Under the pieces are notes generated by a model that made no database searches, had not been told where the DNA came from, and saw only the letters and a program-made list of their open reading frames with translations. This document shows positions 38,362 through 49,126 of a DNA stretch of 64,000 bases, one piece after another (within the stretch, counting starts at the first letter, position 1; each line of letters starts with the position of its first letter). This DNA is from Halomonas sp. CH40. Its GTDB lineage: Bacteria > Pseudomonadota > Gammaproteobacteria > Pseudomonadales > Halomonadaceae. A program made the position numbers and the translations under genes. The DNA lies in assembly GCA_041875495.1 (NCBI GenBank), contig CP112982.1, forward strand, positions 2,170,001 to 2,234,000, written 5' to 3'.

Positions 38362-38693
38362 GGCTGGATCACCTCAACATCATGTACATCGGGAATGCGC
38401 ATATCCAGGCGCTCAGCAGAGATACGCTCAATGCGCACGGGAGATGACCAGGTGCTCTCCTCGAGCAGCAACTGCCCCCACTCTGTATTGAGCTGGTTTT
38501 TTTCCTGATTCAGACGCTGCCATTCAGCAAACTGCATACGCGTTTGATGGGTAGTAGCGACAATGGCTAACCCAGTCGTCAAACAGGCCGCAAAAAGCAG
38601 GCACGTCAGAATGGGCCACAGCCCCAGGTGCAGGCGAAAGGGCCACTCTGTACGCATCGACATAATCCATTGTCCAAGGCCAACTTTCTCCAT
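38358..38693 (-). CDS. ftsL: Cell division protein FtsL
   Basis: Short bitopic protein that binds FtsB and FtsQ and activates FtsWI. The 111-aa protein has one hydrophobic segment (LHLGLWPILTCLLFAACLTTGLAIV, residues about 21-45) followed by a coiled-coil-like stretch (RMQFAEWQRLNQEKNQLNTEW). Identification rests on size, topology and position between rsmH and ftsI, as the family is poorly conserved in sequence. Confidence 0.9.
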   Translation of the reverse strand: MEKVGLGQWIMSMRTEWPFRLHLGLWPILTCLLFAACLTTGLAIVATTHQTRMQFAEWQRLNQEKNQLNTEWGQLLLEESTWSSPVRIERISAERLDMRIPDVHDVEVIQP

Positions 38694-38695
38694 GT

Positions 38696-39652
38696 CTAAG
38701 CTCGTTTTCTGGCGACTCGCATCACAGCACTGCGGGCGCGCGGGTTGTCGGCGACTTCCACTGCGTTGGGCCGCTGGCTTTTACCAACGGCTTCCAGGCG
38801 ACGGTTCAACTGATCGTCTCGGATCGGCACACCGCGGGGCAGATGAGTATCCCCGCGGACGTGATAGCGAATAAAACGTTTTACCCGGCGATCTTCCAGA
38901 GAGTGAAAACTGATCACTACAAGAAGCCCGCCGGGTGCCAATGCTTCAAGCGCCTCGTCAAGAGCGGCATCCAGTTGCTCCAGTTCACCATTAAGAAAAA
39001 TTCTCAACCCTTGAAAAGCCTTGGTGGCAGGGTGGCGGCCCTTTTCCCAGGCTGGATGCGCGGTTTTCAGAACCTCGGCCAGATCCAGCGTATGCGTGAA
39101 AGGCCGCTGTGAACGCCGATCAACCACCGCACGGGCCAACCGCTTGGCAAAACGCTCTTCGCCGTAGGTTTTGAACACTCGGGCAATTTCCGCCTCACGG
39201 GCATGGGCCAGAAATTCAGCAGCGCTTTCACCCTGGGTAGGATCCATACGCATATCCAGAGGGCCATCGCGCATGAAACTGAACCCACGTGAGGGATCAT
39301 CAAGCTGTGGTGAAGAAACGCCAATATCCAACAGGACGCCGGATAGCTGACCGTGAACGCCCTGCTCTCTCGCCACTTCACCTAAACGGGCAAAATCACG
39401 TTGTACCAGCAAAAAACGTTGATCCGTAATTTGTTGTCCAGCCTTGATGGCTTCGGGGTCTCGATCGAGGGCTATAAGACGCCCGTCAGGGTTCAAATGT
39501 TCCAGAATCAGCCGCGAGTGCCCCCCACGTCCAAAGGTGCCATCAAGATAGACGCCATTTGGATCCTGCACCAGAGCGTCAATAGCACCGTGCAGCAGTA
39601 CACTGGTATGACGAAAGGGGTCAGCGGTAGTTCCCGCTTCGGGTGATGACAT
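38696..39652 (-). CDS. rsmH: 16S rRNA (cytosine-1402-N4)-methyltransferase
   Basis: Methylates N4 of C1402 in the 16S P site. From ATG 39652 ([20 protein letters not shown]) the protein has 318 aa. It shows [19 protein letters not shown] (SAM site), [30 protein letters not shown] and [16 protein letters not shown]. It is the first gene of the dcw run; mraZ, normally upstream, is not present. The open frame continues 22 codons 5' but without family similarity. Confidence 0.96.
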   Translation of the reverse strand: MSSPEAGTTADPFRHTSVLLHGAIDALVQDPNGVYLDGTFGRGGHSRLILEHLNPDGRLIALDRDPEAIKAGQQITDQRFLLVQRDFARLGEVAREQGVHGQLSGVLLDIGVSSPQLDDPSRGFSFMRDGPLDMRMDPTQGESAAEFLAHAREAEIARVFKTYGEERFAKRLARAVVDRRSQRPFTHTLDLAEVLKTAHPAWEKGRHPATKAFQGLRIFLNGELEQLDAALDEALEALAPGGLLVVISFHSLEDRRVKRFIRYHVRGDTHLPRGVPIRDDQLNRRLEAVGKSQRPNAVEVADNPRARSAVMRVARKRA

Positions 39653-39723
39653 CTGGTTCTCACACTTAAAATGAACACGATACCCGTCAGCAAAGACAAG
39701 CGTGGCATATGCAAACATTGTTT

Positions 39724-39737
39724 ACATATTAATATGT
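39724..39737. repeat. 14-nt perfect palindrome upstream of rsmH
   Basis: ACATATTAATATGT is fully self-complementary and lies about 70 nt before the rsmH ATG and 20 nt beyond the RNase P RNA 3' end. It may be a regulator site or chance AT-rich symmetry. Confidence 0.4.
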
Positions 39738-39743
39738 TATTGA

Positions 39744-39756
39744 TCAAAAAAGAGGG
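39744..39756 (-). terminator. U-run ending the RNase P RNA transcript
   Basis: Directly after the 3' strand of helix P1 the minus strand reads CCCTCTTTTTTGA. The P1 stem with this T-run would act as the terminator or processing end of rnpB. Confidence 0.55.
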
Positions 39757-40104
<348 letters not shown>

Positions 40105-40111
40105 GAGCGCA

Positions 40112-40140
40112 AGCATACCAGCGCCCCCGCTCTGCCTCAA
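40112..40140 (-). promoter_or_regulatory. Promoter of rnpB, overlapping the rsmI stop codon
   Basis: On the minus strand TTGAGG (40135-40140), a 17-nt spacer and TATGCT (40112-40117). The predicted start, 7 nt after the -10, is exactly the first G of helix P1 at 40104. The -35 overlaps the last codons of rsmI. Confidence 0.78.
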
Positions 40141-41009
40141 TCACCGCTTTTGATTGCCTGCAATTTTGTATACCAGTTTTGCTTGCGCCCACCGAGCAAA
40201 CGCGCGGCCACAGCAGCTCCCTGCTTGACGCCAACGCCCTCACCAAGCAGGGCTTCCAGCAACACATCCTCAGAAAAAGCCAACGCTGTTTGCGGTTCAC
40301 TGGTTGGTGCTCCTTCAATCATGATGACAAATTCACCTCGCGCCTGATTGGGGTCGCTGTGCATTTCTGCCAGCAAAGCTGCTGGCGAACCTGACAGAAA
40401 CGTTTCAAAGGTTTTAGTCAGCTCTCGGGCCACCACGACACGGCGCTGGTCAAGCACCTCGGCCATAGCCGCCAGGGTATGCATGATGCGGTGAGGTGAT
40501 TCATAGAACACTTGGGTCTCTTCACGCGGTTTGATCGCCTCCAACGCCTGAAGGCGCGCCTTGGGCTTGGCAGGCAAAAAGCCATTGAAAGTAAAACGAT
40601 CAGTTGCAATACCAGCAGCACTCAGTGCAGTTATCAAAGCCGATGCGCCCGGTACAGGCACAATGGTGCGCCCACGTGCTCGCAACTCGTGAACAAGGGT
40701 AAAACCGGGGTCACTGATCAATGGCGTTCCGGCATCGCTCACCAATGCAATGCTCTGACCTGCCAGCAAATAAGCATCAAGCTGCTCAAGGCGCTGTTTT
40801 TCGTTATGATCATGCAAGGACAGCATGGCAACATTGATACCCAGATGCGTCAGTAGCCGGCCGGTATGACGGGTATCTTCTGCCGCAATCAAGGACACGC
40901 TACCCAGCACTCTGACTGCCCGTGCGGAAAGGTCTTCCAAATTCCCAATTGGTGTTGCAACCACGTACAATGTACCTTGAGATGCTGCGTTCAGCTTCAC
41001 CTTCGTCAT
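40137..41009 (-). CDS. rsmI: 16S rRNA (cytidine-1402-2'-O)-methyltransferase
   Basis: Tetrapyrrole-methylase-fold enzyme that 2'-O-methylates C1402, the same nucleotide that RsmH modifies nearby. It shows LYVVATPIGNLEDLSARAV, AAEDTRHTGRLL, LVSDAGTPLISDPGF and FYESPHRIMHTL. About 290 aa from ATG 41009, which has AGGAG 5 nt upstream; ATG 41012 and GTG 41015 are immediate alternatives. It is divergent from lpoA, as yraL-yraM are in E. coli. Confidence 0.96.
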   Translation of the reverse strand: MTKVKLNAASQGTLYVVATPIGNLEDLSARAVRVLGSVSLIAAEDTRHTGRLLTHLGINVAMLSLHDHNEKQRLEQLDAYLLAGQSIALVSDAGTPLISDPGFTLVHELRARGRTIVPVPGASALITALSAAGIATDRFTFNGFLPAKPKARLQALEAIKPREETQVFYESPHRIMHTLAAMAEVLDQRRVVVARELTKTFETFLSGSPAALLAEMHSDPNQARGEFVIMIEGAPTSEPQTALAFSEDVLLEALLGEGVGVKQGAAVAARLLGGRKQNWYTKLQAIKSGD

Positions 41010-41193
41010 CATCACTCCTGAGCAGACTTATTTAAGACAAATGACGTCATAAACGGATTTGTTGATGGCAGCTTCTGACAGCGCGACGCGTGTATTAAAA
41101 GCCGGTTAACCCTTGCGTCGTCACCTGTTGTATACCATTAATTTATGTACCACCCATAAAGCGGTAGCGCCATTGAAAACTAAGGAAGGATAC

Positions 41194-42685
41194 ATGAAAC
41201 AGTTATATCGTGGCTTATTTAGCATTGTATTGACGGCGCTTTTTCTCGCCGGTTGCGCCAGCCAACCGTCACCGCCTGACGTGGTTGACCGCGCGCCCCC
41301 CAATGCCGAGCAACTGCTGCGCGAAGCGGAACGGCAAGCTCCCGAACAGGCTGTCAGAACACGCCTGGAGGCAGCCTTCTCTTTTGCCCGTCAAGGTCAG
41401 CAGTCATTAGCCTTTGAAACAGCAGGCAACATTGATGAAAGCCTCCTGTTGATGGAAGACCGGGTTCGCTGGGCACTGTTCTATTCTGCCATGGCACAAA
41501 CCGCTGATCAGCCTGAACAAGTGCTACGTGCAACTGATATCCTTGATGATGAGCCGAGTCTAGCGACAGACCAGTTGCAGACATTACAGGAACGTAGGCG
41601 TTGGGCGCTGGCTGTATCCAATCAGTTTAACGCCGAACAGCTTGGCTTGGCTGATGTGGGCGATATAAGTCATATTGGCATTTTCCTGCCAGAGTCCGGC
41701 GCGCTGAGCAACATTGCCTCAACCATTGAAGACGTCATCAGAACACATCATGACCTCCAGAATAACGCCATCCGGCTGAGCTTTTTTGATACCAGTGACG
41801 CCTCACTTAATGAGCTCTATACAAGAGCCCGCCAGCAAGGGGTTGAATTTGTGATCGGCCCCTTAAGCAAACAGGACGTAACGGCACTTGAAACACAAGA
41901 AAGTGTGCTCTTGCCTACTCTGGCCCTTAACTACGGCCGCAGTGAACGTAACCAGGCAAAGAGACTGATTCAGTTTGGGCTGTCCGCAGAAGATGAAGCC
42001 CGCCAGGTCGCCCAACGCGCCTGGTCTGACGGCCACCGCCAGATGGCTATCATGGTACCGGACAACGACTGGGGGCGCCGGGTGGGGGAAGCTTTCTGGG
42101 ATGCCTGGAGCGATGCGGGCGGCAGCATTACCAATGCGGTCAGTTATGCCCCTGATGATGCCGTTGCCAATGCGGTCAAACCAGCGCTTGATGTCCGTGG
42201 TGATCGGGCTCAGCTGGAAAATATTGATGCGCTTTTCTTACTTGCACTTCCCGAATATGCCCGCCAGGTTCCACCTACGCTGGATTATTACTACGCATCC
42301 GATTTGCCCATTTACGCCACCTCGCACCTTCATGAAGGCACGCTGCAGCCGCGCCTAAATCAGGATCTTGACGATGTATTCTTTGTCGACATTCCCTGGC
42401 AGATTCCCGATGCGGCGGTGGGCGGAGAGGAAGTCCTCCCACATTACGAGTCCTATCGCACTTTTCGTGAGGAAGGCGAAATTTCGATGTTCCGACTGAT
42501 GGCCATGAGCGTTGATGCCTATGAAATTGCTGCCAATATTCAGAACTTTATCGAAAGTGGGCGTATGTCTGGCGCTACCGGACAGTTAAACCTGACAAAC
42601 GATGGTAGGATTTATCGTGAGCTCCCGTGGGCAAAATTCCAGAACGGCATTCCCACTCCGATTCTGACGCCGGATTTCCTGTCTG

Positions 42686-42699
<14 letters not shown>
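41194..42699 (+). CDS. lpoA: Penicillin-binding protein activator LpoA (outer-membrane lipoprotein)
   Basis: Lipoprotein that reaches through the periplasm to activate PBP1A. At 501 aa it begins MKQLYRGLFSIVLTALFLAG followed by the lipobox Cys (LAGC), then has a Pro-rich linker and helical TPR-like N domain. The C-terminal half is a periplasmic-binding-protein fold (ISHIGIFLPESGALSNIA, VEFVIGPLSKQDV, LALNYG). Start ATG 41194 is preceded by AAGGAAGGA; the upstream open frame is rejected because it would bury the lipobox. Confidence 0.93.
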
Positions 42700-43676
<977 letters not shown>

Positions 43677-43734
43677 GTGCTTCAGTTCTGTTGCAGACTC
43701 AGTTATTTTAAAAACTTAATTTGCGTTGCAAAGC

Positions 43735-43761
43735 TTGCCGTTGGCTGCCGTCGTGTAGAAT
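43735..43761 (+). promoter_or_regulatory. Weak candidate promoter for dolP
   Basis: TTGCCG (43735-43740) and TAGAAT (43756-43761) with a short 15-nt spacer, about 85 nt before the dolP ATG. E. coli dolP is under sigma-E; I do not see a clear sigma-E motif here. Confidence 0.25.
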
Positions 43762-43844
43762 GTTAATTATTAAGAAACTTTATTCACGTCAACGACACCT
43801 GAAAGCCAGACTGGCTTAGGTTTTATACTTACAGGGATTTCAAT

Positions 43845-44417
43845 ATGTTACAGAAAACTTCATCACGCTTTTATCTGGCTTTGGCCATCACCGCCGTTTT
43901 GCTGTTAGCTGGTTGCGCCACACAAACGGCACATAATCCAAATAATTACGGCACGCGACCAAGCGACGTTGTGGCAATTGATAATACAATTGCCAGCGAA
44001 GTGGAAAGCGCACTTAAACGTGCCGACAGACGCCTTGCCCAGGCCAGAATCAAGGCGCATGCGTTTAACGGTGAGGTTCTACTGGTTGGCCAGGTACCCA
44101 GCGAAGAGCTTAAATCAACCGCCACACAAGTAACTCAGGACATTCGCGGCGTCAGCAAGGTACATAACGAACTTGCCATTGCAGCCACCTTACCTGCCGC
44201 CCAACGCCTGACCGATAGCTGGATAACCACCAACGTAGTGAGTCAGTTGGCAACCAATAACCGCATCGATTCTTCCAAGATTGAGGTGACGACAGAAAAT
44301 GCCAGTGTCTACCTGATGGGCATCGTCGCTCGCTCAGAAGCTGACATGATCGTCAATGAAGTATCCACCGTTCGTGGCGTTCAGCGTATTGTCAAGGTAT
44401 TTGACTATCTGGATTAA
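43845..44417 (+). CDS. dolP: Outer-membrane lipoprotein DolP (dual BON domain)
   Basis: A 190-aa lipoprotein with lipobox LLLAGC near residue 24 and two BON domains (about residues 45-115 and 120-190: VESALKRADRR...ARIKAHAFNGEVLLVGQ; WITTNVVSQLATN...VTTENASVYLMG). DolP binds anionic phospholipid at the division site and supports outer-membrane integrity and BAM function. AGGGA precedes the ATG. It is the last gene of the plus-strand lpoA group. Confidence 0.94.
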   Translation: MLQKTSSRFYLALAITAVLLLAGCATQTAHNPNNYGTRPSDVVAIDNTIASEVESALKRADRRLAQARIKAHAFNGEVLLVGQVPSEELKSTATQVTQDIRGVSKVHNELAIAATLPAAQRLTDSWITTNVVSQLATNNRIDSSKIEVTTENASVYLMGIVARSEADMIVNEVSTVRGVQRIVKVFDYLD

Positions 44418-44460
44418 CCTGATTCAGCCGATCCCTAAAATCACTACCTTGTTGCCAATA

Positions 44461-44489
44461 AAAAAGCCTCAGTTAACTGAGGCTTTTTT
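44461..44489. terminator. Bidirectional terminator between dolP and sspB
   Basis: The perfect palindrome AAAAAGCCTCAGTT / AACTGAGGCTTTTT gives a strong stem with A/T runs on both sides, 44 nt after the dolP stop and 27 nt before the convergent sspB stop. Confidence 0.92.
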
Positions 44490-44515
44490 ATGACTGACTG
44501 AATTCAGGAAACCCT

Positions 44516-45043
44516 TTACTTGATGACACGTAACGTCGGCTTTTTACTGCCTTTCTTGGTGTCTTTGGTCTCAGCTTGCTTGCTTTCCTGAGACTTAACG
44601 CCTTGCTCTTTACCGTCACCAAGCCCAGAAGACGATTCAGCAATTGATAGTGCGGGCTTATGCTCTTGGTCAGCATCCTTTGCCTTGCCCGTGCCCGCAG
44701 GCTCACTGGACGCAGCTTCTGGTGCATCAAGTTCAGGCTCATGGCCAAATACCATACCTGCCCCGTTTTCTCTTGCATAGATGGCAATCAAGGCCGGGAT
44801 AGGAATCATCACCTGCATGGGATGGCCACCAAAGCGGGCATTGAACCCTATGGCATCATTTTCAATCATAAGGTCACGCACAGCGTTCGGCGCAACATTC
44901 AGCACAATCTGGCCGTTCTGGACGAACTGACGAGGCACCTCAACGTCAGGCAAAGTAGCATCGACGACTAAATAAGGCGTTAATTCGTTATCTACCAGCC
45001 ACTCATAAAGTGCTCTTGCCAGATAGGGACGACTAGAGTGCAT
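44516..45043 (-). CDS. sspB: ClpXP protease adaptor SspB
   Basis: Adaptor that delivers ssrA-tagged proteins to ClpXP. The N-terminal domain (MHSSRPYLARALYEWLVDNE ... PYLVVDATLPDVEVP, and NDAIGFNARFGG) is the tag-binding fold. An acidic flexible linker and the C-terminal ClpX-binding peptide KKPTLRVIK follow. I start at ATG 45043 (175 aa), since the ten upstream codons lack family similarity. It lies 64 nt after sspA. Confidence 0.95.
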   Translation of the reverse strand: MHSSRPYLARALYEWLVDNELTPYLVVDATLPDVEVPRQFVQNGQIVLNVAPNAVRDLMIENDAIGFNARFGGHPMQVMIPIPALIAIYARENGAGMVFGHEPELDAPEAASSEPAGTGKAKDADQEHKPALSIAESSSGLGDGKEQGVKSQESKQAETKDTKKGSKKPTLRVIK

Positions 45044-45107
45044 CTTGCTCCCCTGTTTTAATGCCCGCACCACCCCTGACTCTCCAGGGCGGCGCGGTTA
45101 ATGTGTG

Positions 45108-45734
45108 TTAAGCGCGCATCTCTTTTTCAAATTCGTTCAATGCTGCCTGAAAGGTTTCACGCTCAAAGACCCGCGTCATGTAATCAATCAGCGGCTGCAC
45201 CTGCTTCTCAGGTAGCTCGATATTCAGCTCAGGCAGTCGCCAAAGAATCGGTGCCAGGCAACAGTCAACCAGGGTAAATTCATCACTCATGAAGAAAGGC
45301 ATGTCTTCAAAAATAGGTGAAATACCCACCAGGCTTTCACGTAATTCCTTACGCGCCTTATCCGCTTCTTTCTTACTCCCCGTACGAATCGTATCCACCA
45401 GCGGGCACCATTCACGCTCTACGCGGTGCATCCACAGACGGCTTTGCGCCCGCGCCACAGGATAAACAGGCAACAGCGGAGGATGTGGAAAGCGTTCGTC
45501 CAGATACTCCATCATCACCTTGGATTCATACAACACCAGATCGCGATCCAGCAATGTCGGCACGCTGTTATAAGGGTTAAGCTCAGCAAGTTCCTGCGGT
45601 GGCTGTTCGTCGTTAACATCGACGATATCCACCGTCACCCCTTTTTCAGCTAATACAATACGCACACGATGACTAAAATGGTCATCATTGCCCGAATAGA
45701 AGATCATCGACGACCGTTTGGCCACAACACCCAT
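45108..45734 (-). CDS. sspA: Stringent starvation protein A
   Basis: GST-fold RNA-polymerase-associated regulator, 208 aa. It shows [59 protein letters not shown], including the conserved PHP surface patch near residue 84. GAGG precedes the ATG at 45734. It lies between the petABC operon and sspB, the usual gammaproteobacterial context. Confidence 0.96.
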   Translation of the reverse strand: MGVVAKRSSMIFYSGNDDHFSHRVRIVLAEKGVTVDIVDVNDEQPPQELAELNPYNSVPTLLDRDLVLYESKVMMEYLDERFPHPPLLPVYPVARAQSRLWMHRVEREWCPLVDTIRTGSKKEADKARKELRESLVGISPIFEDMPFFMSDEFTLVDCCLAPILWRLPELNIELPEKQVQPLIDYMTRVFERETFQAALNEFEKEMRA

Positions 45735-45823
45735 GAAATCATCCTCACATCAAATCAACTTGACATCATAACACGCAACCAAGGCGAGCGGGTAAAAGCG
45801 GGAACAGACTTTGCCTCAACACG

Positions 45824-45857
45824 CGAAAGGCGCACAGCAAATGCCGTGCGCCTTTCG
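45824..45857. repeat. 12-bp inverted repeat downstream of petC
   Basis: CGAAAGGCGCAC / GTGCGCCTTTCG with a 10-nt loop, starting 32 nt after the petC stop. There is no proper U-run on either strand, so it may be a weak terminator or an mRNA-stabilising or processing hairpin before sspA. Confidence 0.6.
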
Positions 45858-45889
45858 GTTACCTCTTACTTATATCTAACAACGATCAT

Positions 45890-46657
45890 TTAGTGAACAT
45901 CGCGCCAGTACTCACGCTTCAGGAAGTAAGCTATCACACCAAAGATAATGATAAAGATCAGAACTTTGGGCGCTAATGCCTGAGCCTGCAGTTTGGAAGG
46001 CTCACCCGCATAGGCCAGGAAGTTGGTGAGGTCATAAATGGCCTCTTCAAACTCATCTGGCTCCATGGCACCTGGCTGGGTAACCTTCAGAACGTCACAG
46101 GATTGATACTTGCCAGATAATGGATCAGGTGACTGTCCTTCTACCGGCTGATTTGTCTCGGCACACACCATCTCCTGGACCCCCTGTAACGGCTCCAGAA
46201 CATTAGGCATTGCCGACGCCTGAAGCACCGTATTGTTAACGCCAAGCGGCTGCCCAGGATCCCGATAAAAACCTAACAGGTACGAGTAGATGTAGTCTGT
46301 TCCGCGCAGACGGCTCATCAGCGACAGATCAGGCGGCGCCACACCAAACCAGGACTCACCGTCTCCACTATGCATGGCGATCTGCATTTGATCATTGAAG
46401 GCCAGATCCGGCGAAAAGATCAGGTTTTCTTCGACAAGATCCTGCGGAATTCCAATGTCCGCTGCTGAGCGCGCAAAACGCTGGTGCTCCATTGAATGAC
46501 AACCCATGCAGTAGTTGACATATAACTTCATGCCATTCTGCAGCGATGCCTTATTGGACAAGTCAGGATCCATGGAATGCGGGACGCTGGCGCCGCCCGC
46601 AGCGAACGCCGTTATTGGAAGCAGTGCAAACAGCAGTGCAAATAGTTGCTTTTTCAT
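45890..46657 (-). CDS. petC: Ubiquinol-cytochrome c reductase, cytochrome c1
   Basis: Haem c subunit of the bc1 complex, passing electrons from the Rieske protein to soluble cytochrome c. The 255-aa precursor has a signal peptide (LFALLFALLPITAFAAGG), haem site YCMGCHSMEHQRF, and one C-terminal membrane anchor (VLIFIIIFGVIAYFLKREYW). Its ATG overlaps the petB stop by one base (TAATG). Confidence 0.96.
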   Translation of the reverse strand: MKKQLFALLFALLPITAFAAGGASVPHSMDPDLSNKASLQNGMKLYVNYCMGCHSMEHQRFARSAADIGIPQDLVEENLIFSPDLAFNDQMQIAMHSGDGESWFGVAPPDLSLMSRLRGTDYIYSYLLGFYRDPGQPLGVNNTVLQASAMPNVLEPLQGVQEMVCAETNQPVEGQSPDPLSGKYQSCDVLKVTQPGAMEPDEFEEAIYDLTNFLAYAGEPSKLQAQALAPKVLIFIIIFGVIAYFLKREYWRDVH

Positions 46658-47916
46658 TAGCCAGTCACCCTTTCCGGAACGGGTTTAGTCTTCTCCAGCC
46701 TGGTATAGATCGGCATCAGCAGGAAGAAAGCGAAATACATGGCCGTACATGCCTGGGCTAACAGAGTGCGGCCTTCAGTGGAAGGTAAAACCCCCAACAC
46801 CCCAAGAATAACAAAGCTGATGCAGAAAAGAGCCAGCATCACCTTGGATATCCAGCCTTTATAGCGCATGGAACGCACCGGGCTACGGTCAAGCCAGGGG
46901 AGTACGAACAGTATCGCTATGGCTCCACCCATAAACAGCACGCCAAGGAACTTGGCATCAAGGCCGAATACAGAGAAGGTAATAGCACGCAGAATCGCGT
47001 AGAACGGCGTGAAATACCAGACAGGCGCAATATGATCAGGCGTGACAAGCGGGTTAGCCGGCTCAAAGTTGGGCTTCTCTATAAAGTAGCCGCCGCCTTC
47101 AGGGAAGTAGAAGACCACAATACAGAATACAAACAGGAAAATGGCAATACCGACAAGGTCTTTCACCGTGTAATAAGGATGAAAAGCGATGCCATCAAGC
47201 GGCTTGCCGGTTTCATCTTTCTTCTGCTTGATGTCGACACCGTCCGGGTTATTGGAACCTACTTCATGCAGGGCAATAATATGCAGCACAACCAGTGCCA
47301 GAATGACGATAGGCAGCGCGACCACATGCAGTGCAAAGAAGCGGTTCAGAGTAATACCTGAGATCAGGAAGTCACCACGCACCCACTGGGCAAGATCAGG
47401 GCCGATGCCCGGAATGGCAGAGAACAGTGAGATAATAACCTGAGCGCCCCAGTAAGACATCTGACCCCACGGCAGCAGATAGCCCATGAAGGCTTCGGCC
47501 ATCAGCGCAAGATAGATGGTCATGCCAAATATCCATACCAGTTCGCGCGGCGCTTTATAAGAACCATACATCAAGGCACGGAACATGTGCATATAGATAA
47601 CGACAAAGAATGCCGATGCACCCGTCGTATGCATGTAGCGTATCAGCCAGCCCCATTCCACATCACGCATGATGTATTCAATAGAAGCAAAGGCACCTTC
47701 AGCAGAAGGATTGTAACTCATGGTCAGCCATACGCCGGTCAGAATCTGGTTGATCAATACCAGAAGCGCCAGCACACCAAAGAGGTACAGGAAGTTGAAG
47801 TTCTTGGGAGCATAATATTTGGTCAGATGATCCTGCATCATCTGGGTCGCAGGAAAGCGGTCATCCACCCAGCGCATGATACCGCTTTCTGCTTTAGCCT
47901 TGTTCGGGTTAGCCAT
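46657..47916 (-). CDS. petB: Ubiquinol-cytochrome c reductase, cytochrome b
   Basis: Membrane di-haem subunit carrying the Qo and Qi sites. The 419-aa protein shows the haem-ligand histidines in YMHTTGASAFFVVIYMHMFR and FFALHVVALPIVILALVVLH, and a PVWYF variant of the PEWYF Qo motif (IAPVWYFTPFYAILRA), which I recall from other gammaproteobacteria too. Full-length cytochrome b rather than b6/IV split. Overlaps petA by one base. Confidence 0.97.
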   Translation of the reverse strand: MANPNKAKAESGIMRWVDDRFPATQMMQDHLTKYYAPKNFNFLYLFGVLALLVLINQILTGVWLTMSYNPSAEGAFASIEYIMRDVEWGWLIRYMHTTGASAFFVVIYMHMFRALMYGSYKAPRELVWIFGMTIYLALMAEAFMGYLLPWGQMSYWGAQVIISLFSAIPGIGPDLAQWVRGDFLISGITLNRFFALHVVALPIVILALVVLHIIALHEVGSNNPDGVDIKQKKDETGKPLDGIAFHPYYTVKDLVGIAIFLFVFCIVVFYFPEGGGYFIEKPNFEPANPLVTPDHIAPVWYFTPFYAILRAITFSVFGLDAKFLGVLFMGGAIAILFVLPWLDRSPVRSMRYKGWISKVMLALFCISFVILGVLGVLPSTEGRTLLAQACTAMYFAFFLLMPIYTRLEKTKPVPERVTG

Positions 47917-48515
47917 CAGGCAGCCTCCTCATCTTCGCCAACGATAATAAAATCGTCATTCTCGAAGCGGTATGGCGGAACTTCGAGGTTGGTGGGAGCA
48001 GGCACACCGGTAAAGACGCGCCCAGCCAGGTCAAAGCGCGAACCATGGCACGGGCAGAAGAAACCACCCGGCCAATTGTCGACACCTACACCTTCAGCAT
48101 CCGGTTCAGGGCGATACAGTGGTGAACACCCCAAATGTGTGCAGATACCAATCAATACGCCGATTTCACGCTTGACGGAACGCAGTGTGCCCGTCACATA
48201 TGCAGGCTGCTGCGGCACTGATGAATCAGGGTCTGCCAGACGGCTGGTATCCAGCGCCTCAGTCCGATCAATCATTTCAGTAGAGCGATTGATAATCCAC
48301 ACTGGCTTACCGCGCCACTCCACCGTCATACGCTGCCCGACTTCAAGCTTGGAAATGTCTGCTCGAATAGGTGCACCTGCTGCCCTTGCCTTGGCACTAG
48401 GCTGCCAAGAAGCCACAAAGGGAACCGCAACCCCAACAGCGCCCACCGCACCCACTACGGAGGTGGCACCAACAAGGAAGCGGCGCCGACCTTTGTTTAC
48501 GCCGTTATCTGCCAT
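47916..48515 (-). CDS. petA: Ubiquinol-cytochrome c reductase, Rieske iron-sulfur subunit
   Basis: Rieske [2Fe-2S] protein of the bc1 complex. The 199-aa protein starts with a twin-arginine-type segment (KGRRRFLVGATSVVGAVGAVG), suggesting Tat export and membrane anchoring. The cluster ligands are in CTHLGC and CPCHGS. First gene of petABC. Confidence 0.96.
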   Translation of the reverse strand: MADNGVNKGRRRFLVGATSVVGAVGAVGVAVPFVASWQPSAKARAAGAPIRADISKLEVGQRMTVEWRGKPVWIINRSTEMIDRTEALDTSRLADPDSSVPQQPAYVTGTLRSVKREIGVLIGICTHLGCSPLYRPEPDAEGVGVDNWPGGFFCPCHGSRFDLAGRVFTGVPAPTNLEVPPYRFENDDFIIVGEDEEAA

Positions 48516-48554
48516 TTCTGGTTTCTCCCATCAGCTTACCCGTACCGCCACCAG

Positions 48555-48560
48555 AGTATA
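48555..48560 (-). promoter_or_regulatory. Possible -10 element of the petABC promoter
   Basis: TATACT on the minus strand, about 40 nt before the petA ATG. The -35 is not clear, so the call rests on the -10 and its position. Confidence 0.3.
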
Positions 48561-48672
48561 CCGTGACGACGAATATCAAATATTGTCTATGTTAAAAAAA
48601 CAAAGCGCATTACACAAGAACAACCGCCATTGACCATGGTGGTAGATGCCATGTAACTTTATGATATTGCAT

Positions 48673-48704
48673 AAAAAAACGCCCAGGCGCATGACCTGAG
48701 CGTT
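48673..48704 (-). terminator. Terminator after rplM-rpsI
   Basis: On the minus strand AACGCTCAGG, loop, CCTGGGCGTT followed by a run of seven T, 20 nt after the rpsI stop. One mismatch interrupts the stem. It separates the ribosomal operon from petABC. Confidence 0.8.
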
Positions 48705-48723
48705 GTACTGAATAACGCTGGAA

Positions 48724-49113
48724 TTAACGCTTTGAGAACTGTGGACGACGACGCGCTTTGCGAAGGCCGACTTTCTTACGTTCAACCTGGCGAGCATCGC
48801 GGGTTACATAACCGGCTTCACGCAGCGCAGGACGCAGGTCTTCATTGTAGACCATCAGCGCACGGGTAATACCGTGACGAATCGCCCCAGCCTGTGAAGA
48901 ACCACCACCGCCTTCAACAGTGACGTAGACGTCAAACTGGTTAAGCGTATCGGTAAGTTCCAGCGGCTGGCGAACCACCATACGACCGGTAACGCGACCA
49001 AAGTACTGATCCAGTTCGCGGTTATTCACGGTGATCTTGCCGGAACCCGGCTTCAGGAAAACACGGGCGGTGGAAGTCTTGCGGCGCCCGGTACCGTAAT
49101 ACTGCTGTGTCAT
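48724..49113 (-). CDS. rpsI: 30S ribosomal protein S9 (uS9)
   Basis: A 129-aa small-subunit protein whose basic C-terminal tail ends in the invariant RRPQFSKR reaching the P-site tRNA. It starts [20 protein letters not shown], has [19 protein letters not shown] in the middle, and follows rplM by 13 nt. Confidence 0.98.
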   Translation of the reverse strand: MTQQYYGTGRRKTSTARVFLKPGSGKITVNNRELDQYFGRVTGRMVVRQPLELTDTLNQFDVYVTVEGGGGSSQAGAIRHGITRALMVYNEDLRPALREAGYVTRDARQVERKKVGLRKARRRPQFSKR

Positions 49114-49126
49114 GGCGAAGATTTCC

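Noticed and set aside
47587..48633. 348-aa plus-strand frame opposite petA/petB
   Set aside because: Antisense to two firmly identified genes, with no domain I recognise.
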